Positions 25,801 through 37,800 of a DNA stretch of 64,000 nt are shown here, piece by piece. Below the pieces are notes generated by a model. That model was not told the origin of the DNA. It saw nothing but the letters and a program-made list of their open reading frames with translations, and did not search any database. Made by a program: the position numbers and the translations under genes. Where the stretch lies: assembly GCA_012932295.1 (NCBI GenBank), contig JAAONU010000016.1:46655241-46719240 (forward strand), read 5' to 3'. Source of the stretch: Cyclina sinensis. Lineage: Eukaryota; Mollusca; Bivalvia; Venerida; Veneridae. The first letter of the stretch is position 1. Each line of letters opens with the position of its first letter.

Positions 25801-28800
25801 TCTAGTTATGTAGCAGAATATTTTCCTTAAATAAAAAAAATGAATAAAAAAAAACCACCTTTTCCATATTTGCTTCATTCAAGCATCTTTATTATGAAAA
25901 TGCTTAATGATAGATTTGCTTCAAACAGTTATTAACAAAATAAATATTTAAAAAAGAAAAAAAATGTATATATGAATTACTTAAAGTAAAAATTATTATA
26001 CTGCATGATTAAGTATAGAAAATAAGATAAAAAACATACTCACCACTTGTAAAAAGAGCAGTTAAGGTAACAAAAGTTGCTATATAATTCCTTTGTTTGC
26101 CAATCATTATTTATTTTTTTTAGAAAAAACTCAGATAAATTTTCTCAATTTTCTTGAAAGTTTCCGAAAGTTTTCGTTAATTATGAGGACTGGAATGGTT
26201 GTGTTCCTGTATTGACGCACAGAGGCCCAGTGATCTCCAGTTTCTCCGTGTCAGTCCTTCTGCACATGGTTGTTGATTTTCACCTTCTTTTTTGGTTATT
26301 ACTGACAGGTGGGCGGAGCTTAGACTTGTTGACGTGACTTCATGATAATTACATGACTAGTTTGATTGACAGTTTACCTAAATTTGTCGGACAATGTGGA
26401 TAATTTTGAGAAAATTTCTTAAGTGGAAACAAAAAAACTGTTTTGCAAACTCCTTAAATACATTAATTTTCATAATAAATACAAAATTTATGAATTTAAA
26501 ATTAAAATTTCAGTGAATTTATTACTACAGCCATTACATGAAGGAAAATTGTTGTTGTTTGTTTTCATGAATTATGAAGCTGACATGAGTAGATTATGTC
26601 CAAAGTTCAAAAGAAATATAGTAATTCATTACTTCACTTATAAAATTATTATAATAATTCATGGAAATTTCATGACTAATTATCATAATGATAAAATGTG
26701 TACACAGAATTCAAGGTGAAATGGATCAACTTTTTTATTTGCCCACAGAGTATGACCCAACTCAAAGGCTTTGGCCCTAGGATTGTTTCTTTGGCCACAC
26801 TGACATTCTCAAATATACAAGTAAAAATATCAAAATACTACCAGTTATGCCAAAATGCTACCAATCTGGGTAACTTTATAAATCATTCTTGTATTAAACA
26901 AACAGTGTCTTCCAAGTAATTTTTTTTCAAGGTAGTTAATAATAAGAACAGGAATAATAAGAAGGCTTATACTTAAGTCTCATTTTAAACCGTGAAAAAT
27001 CCTTACCTGACAATAATGGTAACCAAAAGCATTATATTGTATATGAGACATGACAAACTGATTTTTGATTACGAACAACTCAAAATTTCATTCAAGCAAA
27101 TATAATTCCAAACTGTTGTTGTTGTTTTTTTCAGTTTTTTGCGTTAAACTTCTTGAAATGTCAAGAACAGACAGATAATGGGATAAGAAAGTATTTTTAT
27201 TATTGGTCACATTTACAAATTAAGAGCAGACTAATTTAGACAAGGATAAGTTAGCTGTTGACATATTGTAATTTTCTCATGCCTAGACCAACCATCCATG
27301 TCATATTAGCCAAAGTTTGGTGTAACCAATCTGAGAAAGAGAATGCCACCTCTTTTAAACAAAGAATGATTTTTCTCTTCAGTTTGAATGATTGCTTGAA
27401 AAGTACCTTTAATTGTTGACTTACTGTCTTGAGAATCCAACGTAAATGTATTATAATCAAATATTGGCTTAAAATACTATCTTTAAAAGATAACTGTTTA
27501 ATAAAACAAATGTATAACTTACTCAAACATGATTTAGACAACAATCTTACATACAATGATAATAATTGGGCGTTTCAAGTCAAGAAAATTTTAGATGAAA
27601 TAGGAATGACAAATGTTTGGTTGAATCAAAATAATAGAGACTATGTTTTTAACTTTCAAGCAATTAGATTAAGAATATTAGATATATATAAACAATCATG
27701 GTATACCAACATTAATAACTCTAGTAGACTTGAAACATATTGCTTATTTAAACATGAGTTTGAACTTGAAGAATATTTGAAACAAGTTAAATTAAATAAG
27801 TATAGAATTGCACTAACAAAATTCAGGCTTTCATGACATAATTTAGAAATAGAAATCGGAAGACATGTCAATATAGCTAGAGAAAATAGAAAATGTAGAC
27901 AATGCAATATGAATCTGATAGAAAATGAATTTCATTTTTTGCTTGTTTGTCCAAAATATTATATGATTCGTAGACAGTTTTTGAAATCTTATTTTTGTCG
28001 TTGGCCCACACTCCATAAATTAGATATTTTATTGTCTTCAAGAAATCCCAAAACGTTGACTAACCTATCCAAATACTTATATTTTGCGTTCAGAGAGCGA
28101 GATAGGTAATTAAAATAATTAAAATATTGTTTATTCTAAATTTCTCTGTTAACCCTTACACTGGTAGAGAGCTCCTCACACACTTACTCTATGTCTTTGA
28201 ATGATTTATTAGCTATGAATATGTATATGTATTCAATGCTTAATAAAAATTTGTTTGTTGTTTGAATATCAACAGATCTGATATAACATTTTTTTTTAAA
28301 AGAAAAGTACTTTCTTAAATAGGATTACATAAGTAAAACCTTTATTAGTAATGAAAGGGATTCTGAAATTTGGTGAGAAAAAAACTTATTTGCATAAATG
28401 CTAATTCTCAGACCAATCTCTTTTACTTAAATGAAAATAATTATTTGCATCGTTGTGAAAAAAAATTTAACTCCCATTGAGTTAAGTTGATTGTGGAACA
28501 TAAAGTTTTGACTGGTCCACAGTCATATAAATCAAATTTACATTACTGTATAAACTTTGTTTCCAACATTTAAAACTTAACTTTTTATCAAGGAAAGACT
28601 TTTTTCATATATTTTTTTCACTGTTTTGTCTTACCTGAGCAACTGTAATTAATTACTTATCAGAAGGAGAGAGAGAGTTGAATGTGTTTACCCTCGGTAC
28701 TGTCTGAAGCCATATTTGTTTGTACTTTTTATTGTCAAAATTGGTAATGTTTTGGCCACATATAATTATCTCTTGTGTAAAGAGACTTATGTTTTTGCAC

Positions 28801-31800
28801 TAACTGTCTTCCATAAAGTATTTTAACAGGTTGTTGACACATTTTAGTTTTTGTCTAGTCATTTAATGAGTTGAATACACATTTTTTGTCACACCTAATT
28901 AGTACTGTTATGTCAGTGACGTCTCACTTGGTTACCAAAATGGTCATGGTGTTAATGATTTGACACGATTCTCTAGGTTTTATTGTCTGTCTGTCGTAAA
29001 TTGCATGTAAATTATCACAGCCCACTGACATGGAAGATTGATGGATCGACTGACCAACTTGTCAGAAATAATAAATTTTCTAATGCATCATTCATTGATT
29101 ATGCTGGACAGGGACAAGAAAAAGAATATAGTCAATAAAATGTATATAATGATGTGTTCTTTCCAAGTTAAATACTTATCAAAAGTCATGCCTAAAAAGG
29201 TAGCTGTATCACTGTATTCTAACAATACGCCATTTAGGCATAATTTTGGGAAATTAGGAGTTCTGTTGTGGTTTGAAGTATCGTTTATGAAATATGATTA
29301 CTTGAGTCTTAGCAGGATTGATTTTAAAGCCGTAGTTTTCACTCCATTCTTCTATTGACTTATTGCTTTCTGGGCCTTTTTAACCGCTAATCTTGGATCT
29401 TTAGATATGGCCCAATTTGACCCATCATCCACAAATTGTGAGAGCTGTATATTGTCAAATTTATTGCTATCTTTTTTATGATGATTGTCAATATTTATGA
29501 ACAATTATTCAAATGTATATAATGTATGCAATAAGGGTATACTGTATCCTTCTCTTATCCCTTGAAACAATTTAAGATATTTTGAAAAAGCTTATTTAAT
29601 ATGAAATATGAATTATTTACTTCAGTTGTAATAAAAGTTAAAATTGTGACCTTCAACCTGTACACAACCCACAGGTACATTTTATCTAACAATATGAGTG
29701 GCAGAAAATTTGTCATTATCAAACAGATTCTTGTATGATTAAGAAGTCAAGATAACTTTTTTCAAAAAAGATGCTAGCCTCAAGATGAAAGTTTTGGCAT
29801 CTGTGTGAAAAAGTTGAGACAGCTCAGTTCAATGGATCTACTGGTAGAAGAGGGGATGCATGTAGGTCCTGTGCCCACAGTAGTCAAGTTTTTTAAACAT
29901 ATCTTAACAGTACAATCTTTATCTTTTTAAGTATAAATTATATCCTGCATCATATTTTGTAGTTTAAATGTGTTAGACATAACTGTTAATTGAGTTAGGA
30001 GGGGCCGCGACCATTCAGTGAAACAACAGTGATTATCGCCTTTTTATGCCCCCAAAGGGAGCATATTTTTTTGGTCTGTCTGTTTGTTTGTTTGTCATGA
30101 AACTTTAACCTTAAGTCTTTCCACCTACAGCCTCCAAACTTCACAGGTGCATGCACCTTGATGAGCTCTACCCACCAGACCAAATTAGAGGTACAGCATC
30201 AAAGGTCAAGGTCACTGTGACCTCAAAATATTAAATATTACTGTGGCCATAAAACCAAAGTCCTTCCATCCACAGCCCCTAAACTTCACAGAAGATGCAC
30301 CTTTATATGCTCTACCTGCAAGACCCATTAGAGGTCATGGGGTCAAAGGTCAAGGTCACCATGACCCCAAATAGCAACTATTTACTTTGGCCATAAAATA
30401 GTCATGCTTCCATCCAAAGCATTATAACTTTACATGTGTATGCACCTTAATGCGTCCTATCAGCCAGATCCAGTTAGAGGCCCTGGGGGTCAAAGGTCAA
30501 TGTCACCATATAGCAAAAATTAACATCGGACATAAAATGAAAGTGCTTCCTTCCATAGCTTTCTAACTCCACATGTGTATTCACCTTGATTAGCACCTAG
30601 AGGTCATGGGGTAAAAGGTCAAGGTCACTGTGACCTCCAAATATTAAATGTTAACCATGGCCATAAAACAGAAGTCCTTTCATCCACAGCCTTCCAACTA
30701 CACAAATGTATCCACACTGATTGGCTCTGTAACCCACATAAGACCCACTTAGAGGTCATGGGGTCAAAGGTCACCCTGACCCCAAATGACAAATATTTAC
30801 TTAAACATTAAAATAAACATGCCACTTGATGAGATCTATCTGCGAGACCCACTTAGAAGTAAGGGGGTCAAAGTCAGTGCACCCATGCGTGGTTTTAATT
30901 CAAACGTAGTGCTTGTTATAGGTTTGTTTTTAGATTTTGTTTTCTCGAAGGAATCTTTTTCTGAAGAAATTCCATTTAAAAGTGGAATGAAAAAAGGTGC
31001 AGTACTAGAAGATCTGTGGATGCAATTACATAAAAGTAAATATGTAAACATTTTAGGATAAATATACATTTGTAGCAATATTTGTACAGGTACCAGAAAT
31101 ATTTATAAAAGGTGGCCCAATAATTATGACAAAGCGGAAATAACAACCACGACCAGTATACTGTTTTCAGTGTTTCAGGTAAACAGTCCAAGTGCAAATT
31201 TTCTAACCACAGAAATAGTAGTTTTTGCATTTAAAAAAAATCTGGTGTTAATTTATTTTTGTAGCATGTGATTGGAGGCTCTGACCGAGGGAACAAAGAT
31301 GGCAGCTTTGAAGATGCCCAGTTCTCGTCTCCACAAGGGGTAGTCCTAGATGGTACAAGTATTTATATAGCTGATACAGAGAATCATACCATTAGAAAGG
31401 TTAGATGAAAATTATGTCAATTTGACATGGTGTTTTGTCTACAATATGGATATATTTTTTAAACTCTGATAATAGACAAAATTATAAAAGGTCACTTTAA
31501 AACATTGTTTCAGTTGGAACTTTATATCAGCTTCATAATCTATGGAAAAGAGCAGAATAACACTAACAGAGGGTCTGTCATTGACGAATGAATACACAGT
31601 CTGTCATTGACGAATGAATACACAGGTCTGTCATCCTTGAATGAATACAAATTGTCAAGGTCATATTGACGAGTGAATGCAAAAAAGGATTATTAAATAA
31701 AGATATAGATAGAGGAGGTATTGTACATGCAATCACCTGTTTTATTAAAGCAACTTTTCTATATTCATTATTGTTCATATTATGCCCCTGGGGTCATTTA

Positions 31801-34800
31801 TGGCCCTGCCCCTTGGTCACCTGATACAGAAGACTTAAACATTCTTCTTGTCTGAAATTGTATGCTATAGAGCTTAGATATTTTGTATGTTTCATTGTCT
31901 AGTGGACCATTACCAAGTTTGTCCTTAAGTTAGATATTTTGCAGTGAGCATCATCTAGAAGACCTTTACAAAGATTCTTCAAATTATGCTCCTGGGGTCA
32001 TGACCTACTCCAAGGTCACTTGGATTTTGATAGGCTTATACAGGGAAAACTTTGAAGATCTTTCTGTCTGCATGCCAAAGAGCTTAGATATTTTTTACGT
32101 AGTAAATTGTATATTGGATATATACCAAACTTGTTCAAATTGTGTCCCTGGGGACAAAATTGGTGCTGTCCGAGGGTACAGTTTGTAGAAAATATAAGAT
32201 CTTTTAATTCAATTAAAATCTGCTATTTTACTTCTGATATTTGCTCAACAGCAGACCCACAGCCAAAGTACTCAGGTGAGCATACAAGGGGTATCATGGC
32301 CCTCTGGTTTATAGACTATATATTTATTGACAAATAAATGATAAGGATGAAGATTATTAAAACAAAAAGATTTTATGTCATCTCTTACATTAGTCCATTT
32401 GTTGACTTACTGTAACCTTTTCACCTTTATGTGACAACAATAAATTTTATTCACTGCTATAAAGCTATCATAAGTCATTAGTTGTCAGGTCTGAACCAGT
32501 TTTCATTCTTTCACTGGACTTTGAACATAAGATCTTTCCATCAAAGATGAAATATATAACTAGATGTTGTATTGAAGTCTTCAAAGTGAAGAAAAGCATT
32601 TATTTATTCTATCTCTCACGATACACATAGTGACAGAATCAGCAATGTGCCCTTAAATTGAATCAAATCCTTCCATAGTTTACTGTACATACAATGGAAT
32701 GCCCGATACCTGAGGGGACAGTTTAATTACCTCTGTTAATATTAACCATTGTCATTTGTACAGATTCTATACCTTGGCTTTTTTATTTTTACTGAAGACA
32801 ATAATTTTAAGTTGTTGGTATTTTGTTTGACTTAAAACTTGCTGGTTGCATTTCTATTTCCTTTAAAGGCCCTTCAGCTTAATACCATGTGTTTAAGTGT
32901 TTTATACTTGCTCACTTCATGACAATGAATGTGAATATAATATTTATTACTAAGGCTGATCTGCTTGAAAGAAAAGTTACCACCCTCACTGGCACTGGTT
33001 ACCAAGGTAATGATAAAGAAGGTGGCAAGTCAGGTGTCCTGCAAGAACTCTCCTCACCTTGGGATCTGTGTTTAGCAGATGGACTTGGTAAGAGAATTTT
33101 TTTCATATGCTTAATCAAATTGTAGGCTCAGTTGCAGATAAAGTTTGGCTCATGGCAAAATTTTGATTGGCTTCCCAGAGAGTCAGTCAGAAGCAGAGGT
33201 CAAGGTCAAATAATACTGAATAATCTCATCATTTCTGTTGTATAGGAGTGGATCAGTGGTCCAGTGGTAATGCGCTGGACTGGTTATCCAGGGGTTGCAA
33301 GTTCGATCCACCCCTCCTTCACTACCGTTACTAATTATCTTTTAGATGAGATGTTAAACTGAGGTCCTATGTATCAGTAATACACACTGAGCATGGAAAA
33401 GAACCAGGGGTGTCTCTGAAATGGGATGCTTTCTGTATCTTGCACTGCACCCACAACTTTAAATAAACCTCTACTGGGCACGTCTATCATATGGGGAACA
33501 GGAACTGACAATAAATAAATAGATAGAGACCCTTAATAATGCTAGGAATCTGATGCACTATTACCTACGTGGTAGAAAAGTGGTATACATAAACTGGTCA
33601 GTCTTTAGCAAAGTGGACATACTTTTTCTATTTGCCACAGAGGTTTAAGGTTTCCATTTTAGGAAAATTCTCATCTAGGACTTCTCTTGTTAGCATCATA
33701 AGATTATCTCTTCAAATCCAGTTATTGCTTTGAAACTATAGATCATAAAGAATTGGAGCTATTTCCAAGAATATATTAAGGGACATTTTTTGCACTGTTA
33801 TTGTGACATTATTCAAAATAAATGACAACAAAAGTGATAAAATGTAATAATGATTGTGATTTTAATTGCTAAAAAAGAGTTTGAAAGGATAGGTACTCTT
33901 CAATCTGGAGGTAGCTGACTTGAACTAGTAGATAGCCAGACCAAGCCAGTTTAGTGATCATAATTTTCCATTTCGTGTTAAATATGTGTCAGTGATATTG
34001 CATTAAAGCTACAAATTAAATTTAACAGTGAAAGGAATGTGACAGTCAATATCTTCCTCCAGAGAAAATGTCAGCCATGACAACATTATCCAGTTTTTAT
34101 CAGTCACATTTCTTTGGTATATATTGTTTTCAAGTACATTTTAAGGTCAAATGTCTTACTTCAAATTTCGACCATTTTTACCTGTTGTATTACTCATTAG
34201 AATGAGCTGTGATGAAAATCATGATTGCTCTGTTCTTAGTCCAGTGTTTCTACTTTTCAAAGAGATGAAAACATTTTAGGAGTAAGTTATATTTCACTTA
34301 ATGGATGAGTTCTACCATATCTTCTTATGCAAGTCACCATACCAGCAGTTATGATAAGAACAAAGGTTAAAATGACTTAAATTTTCATATAAAGAGTAAG
34401 AAACTAGACTTGAACCCATGTTCTCTGAAACCAGTCATGACCTTAAGCCAGTAATGACCTTAAGCCAGTCATGACCTAAAGCCAGTCATGATCTTCAGCC
34501 AGTAATCACCTTTAGCCAGTCAGGACCTTAAGTCAGCCATGACCTTAAGCCAGTCATGATCTTAAGCCAGTCATGATGTTAAGCTAGCCATGACCTTAAG
34601 CCAGTCATGACCTTAAGCCAGCCATGACCTTAAGCCACTCATGATCTTCAGCCACTCATGACCTTCAGCCACTCATGACCTTTAGCCAGTCAAGACCTTA
34701 AGCCAGTCATGACCTTAAGCCAGTTATGACCTTAAGCCAGTCATGACCTAAAGCCAGTCATGATCTTCAGCCAGCCATGACCTTAAGCCAGTCATGACCT

Positions 34801-37800
34801 TAAGCCAGCCATGACCTTAAACCAGTCATGACCTTAAGCCAGTTATGACCTTAAGCCAGTCATGACCTCAAGCCAGTCATGACCTTAAGCCAGTCAGGAC
34901 CTAAAGCCAGCCATGACCTTAAGCCAGTCATGACCTTAAGCCAGCCATGACCTTAAACCAGTCATGACCTTAAGCCAGTAATGACCTTAAGCCAGTCATG
35001 ACCTTAAGCCAGTTATGACCTTAAGCCAGTCATGACCTCAAGCCAGTCATGACCTTAAGCCAGTCAGGACCTAAAGCCAGCCATGACCTTAAGCCAGTCA
35101 TGACCTTAAGCCAGCCATGACCTTAAACCAGTCATGACCTTAAGCCAGTTATGACCTTAAGCCAGTCATGACCTAAAGCCAGTCATGACCTTAAGCCAGT
35201 CAGGACCTAAAGCCAGCCATGATCTTAAGCCAGTCATGACCTTAAGCCAGCCATGACCTTAAACCAGTCATGACCTTAAGCCAGTTATGACCTTAAGCCA
35301 GTCATGACCTAAAGCCAGTCATGATCTTCAGCCAGTCATGACCTTAAGCCAGTCAGGACCTTAAGCCAGTCATGACCTTAAGCCAGTCATGACCTAAAGC
35401 CAGCCATGATCTTAAGCCAGTCATGACCTTAATCCAGCCATGACCTTAAGCCAGTCATGACCTTAAGCCAGTCATGACCTTTAGCCAGTCATGACCTTAA
35501 GCCAGTCATGACCTTAAGCCAGTCATGACTTTAAGCCAGTTATGACCTTAACCCAGTCATGACTTTAAGCCAGTTATGACCTTAACCCAGGCATGACCTT
35601 CAGCCAGTTATGACCTTAAGCCAGTCATGACCTTAACCCAGTTATGACCTTAATCCAGTCAGGACCTTCAGACAGTCAGGACCTTAACCCAGTTATGACC
35701 TTAACCCAGTCATGATCTTCAGCCAGTCATGACCTTCAGCCAGTCATGACCTTTAGCCAGTCAGGACCTTTAGTCAGTTATGACTTTAAGCCAGTTGTGA
35801 CCTTAAGCCAGTCATGACCTTTACCCAGTTATGACCTTAACCCAGTCAGGACCTCAAGCCAGTCAGGACCTCAAGCCAGTCAGGACCTTAAGCCAGTCAT
35901 GACCTTTAGCCAGTTATGACTAAGCCAGTCATGACCTTAAGCCAGTCATGACCTTCACTGACTGAAAGATGTGGATGAAGTTAACCACTGAGTCATATGG
36001 AAGGTCCACAAAGCAGGGGTATCGTGTAAATAGTGGAAAGAAGAATATAAAAACCAATAGATTTAAACATTTTACAAAAATATGACCTTTTAAAATTAAA
36101 TTGGTTGTCTTTGGCTTTTGAAGGCTTCCTACACCAAGTCCCCCACAATCCACCCAGGTATCTGCCCCTCATAACACTTCAGTGTGTGGTTATGTTTGAA
36201 GACAAATAGCTATGCCAGTGCAAATTGATGCAAAATTAGGGGGCAACACAATGATGGATATGTGATCAATATTGAGCTATTGGTACATCCAATGCAACAT
36301 TTTCATAATTACAGATGGAGAGAGGAATGCTGTGTTGTTTATTGCTATGGCAGGTTCTCACCAGATATGGGTGTACTTTCTCACTGACACAACTTGGTAT
36401 AAAAACAAGTAAGTGAACATACAGTTACTGTATTTATAGCTTGTCACTTCCATGCAGCAAGAAGGTGTAGCATAGTAAAGTAAAAAAAAAAAATCATTAT
36501 CAAATTACAACGTTAATTACCTTGCTCCACCTTATTTAGATATGGCATTTCCTCCATTTTAAACACAAGTGTTGGTGATTTATTTGAGTAGTTGCAAATC
36601 TAAGTGCTAAATCAGTCAATAAGTGCATTTTAGAGATCTTGAACCCACCAGATTATTTTTTATTTGGTTTTTCATTTGCAAGACATTGAGTGCTGTTCTT
36701 TCCTGTCTCCTAGAGAAGAGTTGGAAAACTTTTGCTTTTCGAAGACATTTTTTCTTTTGTACTTTATAGTCACTCTTCACTTTATTGTTTTTAGTTAATA
36801 TATTTTCATAACAAACAATAATTGTGCTAGTTTGAAACACAATCATTTGTTTATCTCAAAAGTAAGTGAATAAAGCTGAGTTCATAAAATACAGTCAAAT
36901 TATTTTATATGTTTATAAAACATTGAACATATATTTGTACATGTATCTGGTACCAAAGGACAATTTAAACATAATATTTTATCATTCAACATATTACATG
37001 ATTTAATTTCAGGCAGATGAGTTCAGGAACATGTTTACGTTTTGCCGGCAGCGGGAATGAGGAGAACCGCAACAACAGTTATCCAGAAAAAGCCGGTTTT
37101 GCTCAGCCGTCTGGCATAACTTGGTCAAAAAAACATAACTGCCTTTTGTATGTCAACATCATGATTGGTTTATTAAACTTTAATATAAAATTAATCTTAA
37201 ATTTTGCAAATTAATGTTACAAGATTCCTGTCATGTTTCTTAAGAGCAATAAAGCTGTAATGTAACAAACATTATACACATTGTTAAATATTTCAGTCAG
37301 TTTATTGGGATATTTCTCATACTGCCAGCTTTTGGATACAAATGGTTAGCAACATTTGTCTGGAAAAATCAAACGGGTCTGTGGTTGACTGGTTTAATGT
37401 TAGACTGAAAATCCAGGAACCACGGTTTTCAGTCTAATGATAATTGCTTGATTGTGTTGGTCAAATTTGAACCTTTATTTTCGTTACCAATTTTTTTTTG
37501 TTAGAATTAAATGTTAAAATTCCAGGGCTGTGTTGAATTTATTTGCAACATTTAGTGCAGGAAAACATTTCAGTGTTAATCCTGAAAAAAGTTCTGTTTC
37601 CAAGGAAGCTTAGTTAAAAGGGAAGTACCTTGCTGGCTCAGTCAATGTTTAAAATCAAGTGACATTAAAACAAAATTACGATATACAAGGAAAACATTCA
37701 TTGGTCTCTTCAGAAATGTTTTTGAGAAAAAAAAGACACAGTCAATACAATGAAAAAAGTACAAAATTATTATCAGGTCTCTTGCCAGTTTAAACAATAA

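Noticed and set aside
34430..35960. Possible CRISPR array
   Set aside because: Units are contiguous 17-mers with no unique spacers, in a eukaryotic intron; it is a minisatellite.
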